From assembly GCA_905221605.1 (NCBI GenBank), contig CAJNDS010001857.1:568293-632292 (forward strand): DNA of 64,000 nucleotides. The letters are read 5' to 3'. Every line of letters starts with the position of its first letter. The stretch's first letter is position 1. The notes beneath the pieces were generated by a model. That model had not been told where the DNA came from. It saw nothing but the letters and a program-made list of their open reading frames with translations, and ran no database searches. Below are positions 51,182 to 63,079 of this stretch, piece after piece. The DNA is from Symbiodinium natans (Eukaryota > Sar > Dinophyceae > Suessiales > Symbiodiniaceae). Made by a program: the position numbers and the translations under genes.

Positions 51182-51415
51182 AATAGCTCGACGCCCTAAA
51201 CCCTACAGTCAATGCCCCAGTGCAGTGTGGCTGGCCTGCTTGGCGGGTGGCAAAAACAGTCTATGCAACGACCCCAACCCTAATCCCTCGAACCCCAAGC
51301 CCCCACTCCCTAAACTCTAAACCCTAAACCCAAAACCCTAAAATGCAACTTCAGGCTCGGCTTAGATGGCGGGACGCCGGTTTCAGCTCTGGCCGGAGGG
51401 AGGGAGGGGGAGGTT

Positions 51416-51553
51416 TAGACTTGGGGTTCAGGGTTTAGGAGTTTAGGATAATTGAACCCTAAACCCTAAACCCCAAACCCCAAACCCCAAACCCTAAACC
51501 CTAAACCCTAAACCCTAAACCCTAAACCCTAAACCCTAAACCCTAAACCCCGC
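51416..51553. repeat. Near head-to-head telomeric tracts
   Basis: A short TTTAGGG-like tract (51416-51440) is separated by about 10 bp from a CCCTAAA array of about 14 copies (51449-51553). Confidence 0.9.
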
Positions 51554-51719
51554 AGGGCCTAAAACCCCTACACCTTTTCTTGGCTTCGGGTGGAGGATGT
51601 GGGTCTTGCATAGGTCGTTGACAGCTCCGGTGACGTTTCATCCCTAAACCCTAAACCCTACAAGCATCTACATTCCCTTGCAAAGGCACAAAATGGGTAG
51701 GTACCCTGTCAAGGGCCCA

Positions 51720-51990
51720 GAGCAGGCCCTTATTCCCCTTTTGTTTAACGGTTTAGGTTCCCTTATAGGCTCCTTTAAACCAAACAGGGCACCCTTTTTA
51801 TAAACCCTAAACCCTAAACCCTAAACCCTAAACCCTAAACCCTAAACCCTAAACCCTAAACCCTAAACCCTAAACCCTAAACCCTAAACCCTAAACCCTA
51901 AACCCTAAACCCTAAACCCTAAACCAAAAAGGGCACCGTGTTTATTCTCTTGGGTCCAAGACGAAGCATTGCACCACTTTCCGCTGACGC
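51720..51990. repeat. (CCCTAAA)n array nested in a short repeat
   Basis: The array at 51800-51928 (about 17 copies) interrupts a sequence with AACAGGGCACCCTTTTTA on its left and AAAAAGGGCACCGTGTTTATTC on its right. The GGGCACC segment thus appears on both sides. A related uninterrupted form with AAAGGGCACCCTTTTCATTC and TTGGGTCTAG lies at 36238-36325. Confidence 0.8.
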
Positions 51991-52854
51991 AAAAGCCCTA
52001 GAAGCCTAAACTCGCATGCCCCCGAAGCGCTTCCACCCCAGGCTTGGGGGTTTAGGGTTTAGGGTTTAGGGTACCGACTCTTTCTGCCAAGCAGTCCATC
52101 GCATATCTGGAAGAGAAACAGAGAGGGATGGAGCAGGCATGGGCAAGTACTTCTTCGGTGGGACCTTCTCTGCATGCAAGGGAAACCAATTTCAGGGAGG
52201 AGGAAATATCTTTGCCACCCCAGCCACGGTCCGAGCATGTGGATGTGCCCAGAACAGCAGGATCTTCTTTGCAGGACTTGAAGGCGGCTCATGCTGCCCG
52301 CAGGCGGATGCAGAAACAACAACGAAGAGATGATGGCATCACAGCGAGTCTTGCAGAGACGCAGGAGACGCTGTAGCTAGTAGTCGCACGTATGAGACAT
52401 TGTGTACAGTGTAAAGATTCGTGTGTTCCAAAATCCGGAGCATCAAGGTTCCCCATGCTACAAGTGATGTGGGAGCAGACCCCAGGTGAAGTATGAAGCC
52501 TGTTGCAAAAAGGGTTTAGGGTTTAGGGTTTAGGGTTTGGGGTCTAGGGCTTCTTTGTGCAGGTGGGGGGCATCTTCTCCGTGCTGCCCTGAGTGCATGT
52601 TCGGATGTACTGGCAGTGGCATACCGAACACATGAAGCAGCATGAGTTTTCTGAAGGTGGCAATTTCCCCCTTCTTCTTGGTAGTTCTGATACCCCAAAC
52701 CCCAGACCCTAAACCCGAAACAGCGCCTAAGTTGGGGAGTCCCAAGCCTCCTCCACGAATAGACAAAACCCGAAGCTCCGAAGCAAGTTTTGCGAAGTCT
52801 GGCCACTTCCGGCTTCGGAAGACGTCGTATAAAGAAAGCCTGAGCCAGAAGAAG

Positions 52855-52946
52855 CCTGGTTCTTAGTAGGTACCTCCTATCCCTCTGTATGTACCCCTTT
52901 TAGGGGATTGTATAGGTACCGCATTTCCTCATTCCCTACTAAGAAG
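52855..52946. mobile_element. Foldback hairpin element, family 1, diverged copy
   Basis: The left arm CCTGGTTCTTAGTAGG and the right arm CATTCCCTACTAAGAA match the family. The core has CCCCTTTTAGGGG. The left arm has lost part of the GAATGAGG segment. Confidence 0.65.
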
Positions 52947-53494
52947 GTAAGCACAGATTCCGGCTAGGCGTCAAGCAAAAGCCCGCACACGCAAGAAAGA
53001 CAGACACAAGAAGACGCCGAACATTCAGAATAATGCTAGTATTCAGCATATCCAGGATGGGACTAGCAATGGAAAGATGAATCATTGAATTGCATAGAAG
53101 ACGACGAAGAAATAAGAGCAGACGCAGACGACGAGCAAGAAAACATCCGAAGAACAGAGACGATGGGGAATAGGCAGTGGAAGGTCGCAGGCGTCGAAGG
53201 TGTTGAAGGTTGTTACCCAAAAGCATCTCCCCTTCACCCCGGGCATGAGTCAGGCCCCCTAAAACCTTCAACCCTACTCAAGGCTTAAGGCTTAAACCCC
53301 CCCAAGCCTAAGCGAGCCCTCTTGAGACACGTGGGGTGGGAGCAGGCCTGCCCCCCCCCCCCACCCCGAAAAAATTTTAATAAATAACAATAAAAATAGT
53401 AATAATAATAATAACAATAAACATAAAAATGAAAATAATAATAATAATAGTAACAATAATTCACTAATGATGTGGACGCAGTTGGGGGTTTGGG

Positions 53495-53600
53495 GTTGGA
53501 TGTGCCCCCTTATAACTAACAGTCCCTACTAGGGATTCTAGATAGGGGGTACTTCGAGTCCCCATTAAGGGACTGTGAGTACCGGTAGGTGGAAAAATTC
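53495..53600. mobile_element. Foldback element, family 2
   Basis: The left arm GGATGTGCCCCCTTATAAC and the adjoining AACAGTCCCTACTAGGG pair with CCATTAAGGGACTGTGAG on the right. The outer right arm is degraded. Confidence 0.65.
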
Positions 53601-54712
53601 CAAGTTTTGGGGGGTTGGGTTCTAAAAGGGTTTAGGGTTTAGGGTTTAGGGTTTAGGGTTTAGGGTTTAGGGTTTAGGGTGTTCTCGCTCCGCTTTGAGA
53701 AGTAGGAACCTGACAGAAAGCCTCCACGGGAAGGCAGGAAGCCACCCTATAGGATTAGGGTTCAGGGTTCGTGGGCTGGGGCACACTTGCCTTGCCAAAA
53801 GCCTTGTTTTCCAAAATGCTAAGTCCATCGCGATGCCGGTTGCCAGCGTTTCGGCTGTGCGGTGTCTTGGCACAGAAATCAGACATGCAAGAAACCCAAG
53901 CCCTAAACTCGCAAGTCACGGAGGCCCCCTCAAGGGGAACGAAAATTTCCCGAACTGCGCCACATTTATCGTGACTTGTTAGAAATAGGGTTTAGAATGT
54001 GGTTTTCAGTGAGTGTATTCGGGGTTCCTCTTCATGTTGGGGAGCGCGTAGAATTGGCGTCTTGCGGGGGATACTAGTAATCTAAAACCCTAAACCCTAG
54101 ACCCTAAACCCTAAACCCTAAACCCTAAACCCTAAACCCTAAACCGCACTTTACTTGAATTCGGGGTAGACATGATACGGGTTCATCAGGGGCTTGCGCA
54201 GATCGACCCCCAACCCTAGACTCAGAAGGCCTGCATGGCTACACCCCAGAGGGGTTTAGGGTTTAGGGTTTAGGGTCTAGGGTTTAGGGTTTAGGATTTG
54301 GGGTTTGGGGTTTAGGGTTGCAAAGTCAGAAGGGGTCCAGTTGTCATAGGATGCCCAGGCAAGTTCCAAGAAGGAAAGCCCCACGTGAAACGATGGGCAT
54401 TTCCCAAAATGGTGGTATGACAAACCCCAAACATACTCTAATCCATCTTTGCCCCCCCCCGCCCCCCCTTCGCCCCCAAATAATGCCTGAAGCAAGCCCG
54501 CACCTCCAAGGGATTCGGGTTAAGGCAAAAGGATTTAGGGTTTAGGGTTTCGGGTTTAGGGCTTCGGGTTTAGGGTTGAGGGTTTCGGGTTTAGGGTGTG
54601 CGAAGGAAAGTCCCGCAAATTGCTTACGGCGCATCAAGTCCGGCATTGTCCAACAAGGCCAGAGGGCTCGGGGGGCAGATTGCGTGTTTTGATTGGTGGT
54701 CCATGTGCCTCA

Positions 54713-54792
54713 TTGTTATATACTTGGGCCCCAAGGTCCCTATATAATTAGGAGGTACTTTTTAATATCTAGGTACATGGACCCTTAGGGTG
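54713..54792. repeat. Diverged relative of the 45892 element
   Basis: It shares the terminal AGGTACATGGACCCTTAGGG and an inner TATATACTTGGG, with CCCCAAGG and CCTATATAATTAGG between them. The inverted arms are largely lost. Confidence 0.5.
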
Positions 54793-55276
54793 AGAGCTTC
54801 CTGGCCTAAAGGTTCAGGGAACTAGGTGGGTTTGAGGTCAGGTTCCACTCAGGATGACCGAATTTCGATATGTCCATGCCTGCAACCTACTGCCAAGTTC
54901 CTTCAGCCTTGTCGGGTTCAGGTTCAGAGTTTGCACGAAATCCTAGACCCTACACCCGTTCTTGGGACTGCACAACCTTCAATTTCGAGCTGCTTGCTTC
55001 AATACCAAAGGAAGACACGTGTTGGAAGGGCAGAAGGCCTCAGGATACAACCAGAGAGTACGGTGGAGCTTCCGCGCTTCATCACACAGATGTGAAGGGT
55101 CACGTAGCACGCTAAGGTATTGCAAGAACTGTTATGTATACATATATAGTGTGTGTATATATATATATATATACCATCGAGCTGGGCTGCTGAGATGCCC
55201 AGTCGTAGCCTCATTCCCTACAAACCACGTGGAGCAGAAGAGGGCGCACTAACTTTCTGAGGGTGCCTGGGCAGGC

Positions 55277-55407
55277 AAGGGTTTAGGGTTTAGGGTTTAG
55301 GGTTTAGGGTTTAGGGTTTAGGGTTTAGGGTTTAGGGTTTAGGGTTTAGGGTTTAGGGTTTAGGGCTTAGGGCTTAGGGCTTAGGGCTTAGGGCTTAGGA
55401 TTTAGGG
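55277..55407. repeat. (TTTAGGG)n passing into (CTTAGGG)n
   Basis: About 12 canonical copies and then six GGGCTTA units with the same change. Confidence 0.95.
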
Positions 55408-55659
55408 GGTACATAGCACAGCCCTCCGGCCTCCACTAGGCGATGCACTTGCGAGCGAAATTCAATCCTGAGTTCCCTAAACCCTAAACTGAGTGAGCCC
55501 GGGGCCGTCGAGCGAACGCACCGAAGCCGGCAGGCGAGGTAGCTCCGGAGCCAGAAGCCCTCCGGCGGGCGACGGAGCTCCAGTCCCGCAGGCAGCTGCG
55601 GGCTTTTCGTGGACCAGAGGAAAGAGCCTGTCCAGGCAGGCAGCCCAGCAATTTGCCTC

Positions 55660-55935
55660 GTAGCCTCTGCTTGAGGCCCTGCCTGCCTGGGAAGCCAGTG
55701 CCTGGAAGGCCCGCTCTGGGAGGCCCCTGCCTGGGAGCTGTCTGGGAGGCCCTCCTTGGCCTCTGCCTGGAAACCCCCTGCCTGGGAGGCCCCTGAGGCC
55801 CCTGGCTGGGAGGCCCTGCCTCGGCCCTGGTTCTGCCTCCCAGCCAGAGACCCCTGCCTGACAGAGGGCCCCTTGCCTGGGAGGCCCCTGCCTGGGATGC
55901 CCCTGCCTGGGAGGCCCCGCTGGGAGGCCCTTTGG
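55660..55935. repeat. CCTGGGAGGCCCCTG minisatellite
   Basis: About 14 irregular units of 16-22 bp with GCCTGGGAGGCCC. CTGGGAGGCCC is nearly self-complementary. The long minus-strand frame here is a by-product. Confidence 0.85.
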
Positions 55936-56075
55936 CCTCTTCAAGAGCTTTTCTAAGGGACCTTCAAAGGGTCACCGGACCCCGGCGACCTTTTCTTATT
56001 TTGGAAGCAATTTAGTGTTGGGCGACCCCCCTTGTTCAAAACTCCGACCCCCCTTGAAGGGGAAAGTTTGCCCCC

Positions 56076-56460
56076 AAAAACACCCCAAATGAGGGGGACT
56101 CCAGATCGGCCCGGGCCCCAGTTAAAAATGCGATTTTTTAGTACTCAGGCGACGGTTCTGGGTGGGCTCTCGTTTTCTGCATTTTTGATCAAAACCGAGC
56201 CTTCACTGATTCCAGCCAAAAACACCCCAAATGAGGGGGTCAAGCAACACGCAGCATCACCAAGGACGAAGGCGGCAGCCAACCCAATCCCAAACCTTTG
56301 ACTTTTTGGCCCTCCCAGAAGCCCTCGAATGATGGACATCTAAGCCCAACATTAGAAATGGCGAAAGCCCAAACCTTTGATTTCACGCCCTTCCAAGCAA
56401 GTTTTCCAAACCCCCGCCCAGCACGCAGCATCGCCGAGGGCGAAGGCGGCAGCCAGCCCC
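56076..56460. repeat. Diverged duplications, period about 144-172 bp
   Basis: ACACCCCAAATGAGGGGG occurs at about 56079 and 56223. CACGCAGCATC with GCGAAGGCGGCAGCCA occurs at about 56250 and 56420. The sequence between carries AAAGCCCAAACCTTTGA and AATCCCAAACCTTTGA. Confidence 0.75.
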
Positions 56461-56812
56461 AAGCCCAAGCCTCCAGCAGCCCCCGATTGATAGATATCTC
56501 CCTTGCTAGTTGATCTGCATCGATGCCGAGCTTTTAACCCAGCCAATGGACAAGAGAAAAATAACAAAAGCACGATCAGAGTTCAAAAAGAACCCTAAAC
56601 CCGTAAAGGTTGAGGCGAGGGTGGAGCGCCAGCGGGGGTGGGCTTATGCAAGTCGGGGCGCGCGCCTGGGTGCTTTCAGCACCAGCGCGCCCACTCATTG
56701 AGACACCCTGAACCCTAAACCCTAAACCCTAAACCCTAAACCCTAAACCCTCAACCCTCAACCCGAAACTCGAAACCCTAAACCCTAAACCTAAACCCTA
56801 AACCCTGCAACA

Positions 56813-58510
56813 TGCAAGTGCGAGTCCCAAAGCCCTCAACCCTGAGAGCCCGTTGAAAGCGGCACCTGGCAACCGTTAGATGTGTTGGAACTCAGGAGCC
56901 TGAGCAGTTGCAAATGCGAAGGCTAAGTTTGGGGGGGGGTTTAGGGTTTAGGGTTTAGGGTTTCTGACGATCTCACCAGACACCTTCATCCACAGTAATA
57001 TGCCGCATCTTGTCTGAAGCACGAGCAACAAATTTTTTCAATGCCCACGACCTCCCCACCCGCAATCCAAGGGCATGCTCGTGGCTCCCCGGAGGGCATT
57101 CTCGGAGTCGCTATTACAGGGGCCTTAAAGAATAGAATAGCTCTTTGGGCTGGTGGTTATAGTATAAATCACAGGACCATAAGGGAATACCGTTATAATT
57201 CCGACCACTATAGTAGACCTAGCTCGCCTTCTGAACTTCCCTCGGCGTCCTTTTGCATAAAAACCCTCTCAGGACTCGAAACAAAGCAAGTCTGTGAATG
57301 CTACAGTCAGCCAGGACACGTACCCCTACTTCCTGCGAACGGCGCCACCGGACTCTATCCAGGCCCAGGCGTTCTGGAGCTGGATCGTGACTTTTCAGGC
57401 CAGGTGTCGGTGGCTTGAAGTGTTGTTCACTTCTGCTTTCTGTTCCTGCGACGCAGTACCTTACCACTCATAGCATCACTATTTCCATGCCCATTGTTCA
57501 AGAAAGCGTTTTCCTATGATCATGGTCATTCAGTAAGGGTACGATGCATGTATTCATGCGCAAATATTAGAAACATAACAAAAAGGTCACTATCATGTCG
57601 CCCGTTTAGGGGCATCCGGGGCCGGGGTCAGGGACGCCAAAACGGGGTAAGGGAAAGCCCGGTCTAATGCGGACCTTAAAAAGCTGCCCGTTTGCCTCAA
57701 GTTCCAGAATCTCTGACAAAGCTTAAACCCTGAAACCTGAACCGTAAACCCAAAACTCTAAACCCTAAACTGGGTGGCCAAAAACCTCCCTAAACTCCAA
57801 ACCCTAAACCGTAAACTTGTAAACCCTAAACCCCAACCCCAAGGTCCCTTTGGCTGTGTGCATCTACGCCCTGGAGCCTTATGGTCCGGCACCCGGAAGC
57901 GCCAGCGCTTTGCGAATCACACTTTTGCGGCTGAGGGGCTCAAGGGTGAGGGACATTTAGGGTTTAGGGTTCAGGGTTTCGGTCGGACATTGCATGGTGG
58001 AGTCCAGCATGAAGTTTGCGTGAAACCACCCCGTGCATGTTGCAAGGGAGATGGGGTTAAAAGCAACTAGGGAAATTCATCAAAGATCCTTGAGAGCGGA
58101 GTTCTTCAGGGTTTGGGGTTTAGGGTTTATAGGGTTTAGGGTTTAGGGTTTAATTAGAATTCAGAATTCAGGGCTTTCGGGGCTTTGACCCGGCAGCGAT
58201 ACAACTGCAAAGCGTTTTTGGCTTGAGGGTGCACGCAGAAAGGCCCTCAGAAGGGGCTTAGGTCTAGGGTTTTTTGGGGTTTAGGGTTTAGGGTTTAGGG
58301 TTTAGGGTTTAGGGCGGACTTGGAAGGGCTAAGGTTTGGAGTTTAGAGCGGTTTGCAGGCCCTTTCCCGGATGCTATGCCTGTGTATGATTCCTCAGGAG
58401 CGCAGACTGAGAGATTAGTTCTGTCTTCTGCCTTCATCACTTCATTCCATTTTTCCTTCGTGTCTTTGCTTGCCTTGCACGCACTCGCTTATCCACACTT
58501 GTGCAAGATT
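56813..58510. other. Unique region with few telomeric words
   Basis: A 125-codon plus frame (57041-57418) has a possible zinc-knuckle-like CECYSQPGH fragment but lacks the rest of the motif, so I do not call it. 57520-57760 is unique. TTTAGGG tracts at 58100-58150 and 58278-58315. Confidence 0.4.
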
Positions 58511-58838
58511 TCCCCTAAACCCTAAGCCCTAAACCCTAGCACTAAACCCTAAACCCTAATCCCTAAACCCTAAACCCTAAACCCTAAACCCTAGACCCCT
58601 ACACCCTAAACCCTAAACCCTAAACCCTGAACCCTGAACCCTGAACCCGAAACCCGAAACCCGAAACCCGAAACCCGAAACCCGAAACCCGAAACCCGAA
58701 ATCCTAAACCCTAAACCCTAAACCCTAAACCCTAAACCCTAAACCCTAAACCCTAAACCCTAAACCCTAAACCCTAAACCCTAAACCCTAAACCCTAAAC
58801 CCTAAACCCTAAACCCTAAACCCTAAACCCTAAACCAA
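58511..58838. repeat. Longest telomeric block, with CCCGAAA sub-array
   Basis: About 45 units: mixed CCCTAAA, three CCCTGAA, nine CCCGAAA and then about 20 perfect CCCTAAA. Confidence 0.95.
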
Positions 58839-58920
58839 GCCTTGAGCTCTTAGCCACTGTGAAGGTCAGGGCCTCTTTTTGTCTGTGGAAGAGCAGGCGA
58901 AGTTGGCTGGCGAGGTCTGG

Positions 58921-59046
58921 CGTTAAAGGGGTTTGGGGTGTAGGGTTTAGGGTTTAGGGGTTTAGGGGTTTAGGGGTTTAGGGGTTTGGGGGTTTAGGGG
59001 TTTAGGGGTTTAGGGGTTTAGGGGTTTAGGGGTTTAGGGGTTTGGG
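58921..59046. repeat. (TTTAGGGG)n octamer array
   Basis: About 11 octamers, the mirror of the CCCCTAAA array at 42660. Confidence 0.95.
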
Positions 59047-59943
59047 CATGTTGGGTTTAGAGTTTAGAGGTCATCATTTGGGGTACTGCTTGATGCTTGA
59101 GCCGTTCCGAGGCAGCAGCCTACACATCCTAAACCCTAAGCCCCAAAACCCCATAAATGCTAAACACTAAGCCCTGCACCTGCACAGTCGCTTCTGAAAG
59201 CAGACCTCGAAGTCTCCCTGGCTAAGCACGAGCAGCCCCGAGCCCTGGGATCCGTCGTGGCTTCAGGTTTAGGGTTAAGCAAAGGGGGTTTAGGGTTTAA
59301 ACAAGACGAGGCTAGGGCTCAGGGCTGTTAGGGGGCTGACCTTGGGAGGTTACATGTTTGTGACCGGAGACGGAATTTGAACGTTAAAGAGCGTTGCTTG
59401 TAGATTTGCATGGGGGCAGGATTTGTCACGGTTCAGAAGAGCAATGAGCAAGCTGTGTAGCGTCTCGGGAACACACGCATCATGAGCATCATCGAGTCAT
59501 GGTGGCGCTGCTCTCGGCCGCTTGTAGACTGGCACGTAGCTGGATCCCTTTCTGCTTATGACGAGACACGGCCTTCGAATTAAGGTACCCGAAACAGGGA
59601 CTTGATTTTTAGAGTGCTACCCGCAATACAGTACACGGCCCAAACAATCCTGCCAGGAAGACCGCGTCAAAGGCGTGTCGCTTCGATACATGTCAAACAA
59701 CTTCGTGGTGGCGGAGGCTGCCAACCGCTCTGCGCACCCTTTTTGCGACCTCTTGCTTGGGGTTTCGGGTTTCAAATGGCTACACGCTTGATGTTGAACC
59801 TCAAAAGCTTGCCTTACACCCCCCCTAAAGTCCTAAATCCTCATACACATCGAGAAGTGCAACAAGGAGGGAAAGAAACCTGAGCCCTAAACCCTAAACC
59901 ATCTTTTTACAAATCGAGAAGTGTACCAAGGAGGGGGGAAAAA
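59047..59943. other. Mostly unique region
   Basis: Only short telomeric words. A 93-codon plus frame at 59602-59883 shows no domain. GAGAAGTGTACCAAGGAGG-like sequence is duplicated at about 59850 and 59914. Confidence 0.4.
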
Positions 59944-60036
59944 CACAAACCCTAAACCCTAAACCCTAAACCCTAAACCCTAAACCCTAAACCCTAAACC
60001 CTAAACCCTAAACCCTAAACCCTAAACCCTAAACCC
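59944..60036. repeat. (CCCTAAA)n array
   Basis: About 13 copies. A duplicated AAATCGAGAAGTGTACCAAGG-like segment flanks the short tract just upstream (59848 and 59912). Confidence 0.95.
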
Positions 60037-60120
60037 GAGATCCATGCTTCGAGGCTTGGGAGCGTCAAAACGATAAAGCCTGAAATTTCTGGCAGTCGCA
60101 CATGCCGGACTCCTAACACT

Positions 60121-60240
60121 CCTAGGTAGGATAAGGGGGACCCTTAAAAGGGAACCCTTCTGAACCCTCTTACGGCTCTCTTACACAGGGACCTTATTCA
60201 GAGGGTCCATATCAGCCAGGGTCCCCCTAATCCTGTCCCC
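60121..60240. mobile_element. Foldback element with 8-bp direct repeats
   Basis: The arms GGATAAGGGGGACCCT and AGGGTCCCCCTAATCC pair at 15 of 16 positions. The element is bounded by CTAACACT at 60113-60120 and again at 60241-60248, an exact 8-bp duplication like that of hAT-type elements. There is no open frame, so it would be non-autonomous. Confidence 0.7.
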
Positions 60241-60248
60241 CTAACACT

Positions 60249-62114
60249 GGAGCGCCATACTGGAACGGCCTGTGTTTACGTACCGAGGTGTTCCCCGTGT
60301 TGGAGATGTCCTAGTTAACTGTAACCTGGTGTTCTCTACACCCTTACGCAACCAACGCTATAAGCCCTCGCCTAGATAAACCCTAAATCCTAAACCCTAA
60401 ACGCAAGAATTTGTGTGTGGGGCAGGCCCAAACTGCATTGGCACTTGCTCGCAGCCTGGGCAGTCGCTTCATCATCACGCCGGGAACCCGGGAGCGTCGA
60501 CGTCACGACCCCGTAACTATGGGTTTGGAGGGTTTAGGGTTTAGGGTTTAGGGTCTAAGGTTTAGGGTTTAGGGGTTTAGGGTATAGGGTTTAGGGTTTA
60601 GGGTGACCCCGTAACTGTGGGTTTGGTTTTACTATGGGTTTGGTTTAAGGTTTGGGGTGTAGGTACCTCAGTTTTTCCAAACCAAGGCTGCATGGAGGTG
60701 TATTCCTGAAAGGAGTTCTCTGGGCTGGAAAGGACGCTCTCTTGCTTCGTGTTCTGGCCCGACAAATTTCCGTGATGATGCGGAGTGGCAGGTCCTTTGC
60801 GGCGTGTGCTGCTTGGTGCCATCACATGACAGCATGTTTAAACTACGCACACACGCACACACACACATCAAGCTCATCGACAAACCCTTAGCCCTGGGGT
60901 GGTGGTTCGTCCAGCTATCTAAGGTTGGGACCATGGGCCCTTCCTGTGGTCCAATACCTGGTTTATAGGGATCCCAAGTATGGTCCCCTATTACATATAG
61001 CGTATATACTATTATATACAGGGTTGTGTAACAAGGGTGCTGTTCCAGAGCTGCCGACCACCCTCAGCCCCAAACCTTGTCCCTGTGAACCCCAAATTAA
61101 GGGCTTATACTTCGGATCCCCTAAGCTTGGCGTGAAAAGCCCTCGGCCATACCAGGGCTCATGAACATTCAAACCCTCGACCATACCCAGGCTCATGAAC
61201 AGTCAGATGTTCAACGGCTTCGCCCCGGTCATGCGCAGCGCCCCTCGCCTCAAGTAGAGCCCTTGGCATGCCCCTCCTCAGCCAATGCCTCCTGTAGGCC
61301 CCGCCCTAGACAGGGCTCAGGGTTTCGGGTTTGCGGTGCGTGGTACTGTGCTGGGCTTCTGTTGTGATTTCGTCCCGAAGCTAGCAGCCGTCACCAGAGA
61401 ACTCCCTGCGCGCCCTGCAACGGTACTTCAGGCAACTGGTTTTATGTTACAGGCTCTGGGTAAGATCCCAGGGGCATGAGCACTGAACCGTAACTCCTAA
61501 GCGCAAGAAGCTCTGCCCCCAGACTTCTTAAGCTGCGAAATCAGGACCGGGGGTTCACAGACCCACCTTCGCCCCCTCGCCCAGAGCAAAACCACAAGAA
61601 CCCTGAGCTCCCCTGAACGCACACAACCCTAAGCCCTGAGCCCTAAACCCTAAGAGCTCCTTCTGGCCCTGCTAAAGACCCCTCCAACCCCTAAGCTCCT
61701 GAGGGTTTAGGGTTTAGGGTTTAGGGTTTAGGAAGTTTAGGGTTTAGGGTCTAGGGTTTAGAGTCTTCGGAACAAGCCCAAACCTGGTTAGAAGCGACGC
61801 TCGTCGCGGGTTTTTAGGGTTTAGGGTTCAGGGCCCGAAGTTCCTTCAGCACGAGACGCTGCAAACCCCAGGCCCAAAACTCTCAAACCTCAAAAAACCG
61901 AGAGAAACTTCACAATGCCTCCGACCCTCAACCCTACCCACATTGGGATTTTTATGAGTTCGTAATAACGTGTAATGTTCTCAGCAGTGCGACTTTTCAG
62001 TCAGCTAGGCGGGTGGCAAAAGAAGTAAAAGAATCCTCAACCCTCAACCAGCAGCAAATCCCCCCTCCCCTCAATTCGTACACCTATGTGTTGTTACCTC
62101 ACAGATCTTGAAAT
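60249..62114. other. Mostly unique region
   Basis: GACCCCGTAACTRTGGGTTTGG occurs at about 60508 and 60604 around a TTTAGGG tract. CCATACC-AGGGCTCATGAACA-TCA is duplicated at about 61147 and 61182. Weak frames only. Confidence 0.4.
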
Positions 62115-62214
62115 AGGTAGTTCTCTAAGTTAGGGTCCCTTTTTGGGCCCCCTATATAATACGGCACCCTTATAAACAGGACCCTCAAAAGGGGAGAACT
62201 ACCCACATGTAAGA
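62115..62214. mobile_element. Inverted-repeat element
   Basis: GGTAGTTCTCTAAGTTAGGG on the left and CCCTCAAAAGGGGAGAACTACC-type sequence on the right pair at the outer 10 bp and again at AGGGTCC/GGACCCT. The core has CCCTATATAATACGG. Target duplication not clear. Confidence 0.5.
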
Positions 62215-62242
62215 ATTCTACCTCAGCAATCAGCCCGAAGTC

Positions 62243-62880
62243 AATAAACCCTAGACCTCAAACCCTAAACCCTAAACCCTAAACCCTAAACCCTAAACCC
62301 TAAACCCTAGACCTCAAACCCTAAACCCTAAACCCTAGACCCTAAACCCTAAATCCTAAACCCTAAACCCTAAACCCTAAACCCTAAACCCTAGACCCTA
62401 GACCCTCAAAACCCTAGACCCTGAAACCATAAACCCCCAACTCTAAAGCCTTCAGCCCTGGACCCCCCAACCTAAAACCCTCAACCCGAAACCCAAAACC
62501 CTCAACTCTAAACTCCTAAACTCCTAAACTCCTAAACTCCTAAACTCCTAAACTCCTAAACTCCTAAACTCCTAAACTCCTAAACTCCTAAACTCCTAAA
62601 CTCCTAAACTCCCTAAACTCCCTAAACTCCTAAGCTCCTAAACTCCTAAACTCCTAAACTCCAAAACTCCTAAACTCCTGAACTCCTGAACTCCTGAACT
62701 CCTAAACCCTAAACCCTAAACTACTCGAAACCCCAAACCCCAAACCCCAAACCCCAAACCCCAAACCCCAAACCCTAAACCCTAAACCCTAAACCCTAGG
62801 CCCTAAACCCCCAAACCCCAAACCCCAAACCCCAAACCCCAAACCCTAAACCCTAAACCCTAAACCCTAAAACCCTAAAA
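62243..62880. repeat. Composite telomere-variant block
   Basis: Canonical CCCTAAA with CCCTAGA units (62243-62408) is followed by about 23 ACTCCTAA octamers (62505-62700, the last few ACTCCTGA) and then CCCCAAA runs (62728-62880). Three different mutated units are each homogenised in their own stretch. Confidence 0.95.
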
Positions 62881-63079
62881 GGAAGGGATGCTTGGCCCGG
62901 GCTGGCAGATCCTCGGCTCGGAGTCGGCCACGCCGCTGCTCGGCTTAGGGGGAGGGAGGGAGCCAAGCATGGAACACCCTAAACCCTAAACCCTAAGCCC
63001 TACTGTGCTCCCTTGGCTACGGATCGGCCACTCTAAACCTGAGCCGAGTGACAGCAGCCCTTTGAGTCTGGGGAGGCCC

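Noticed and set aside
57041-57418. Possible zinc-knuckle protein (CECYSQPGH)
   Set aside because: Only part of the CCHC pattern is present and its spacing is wrong; the frame shows no other domain.
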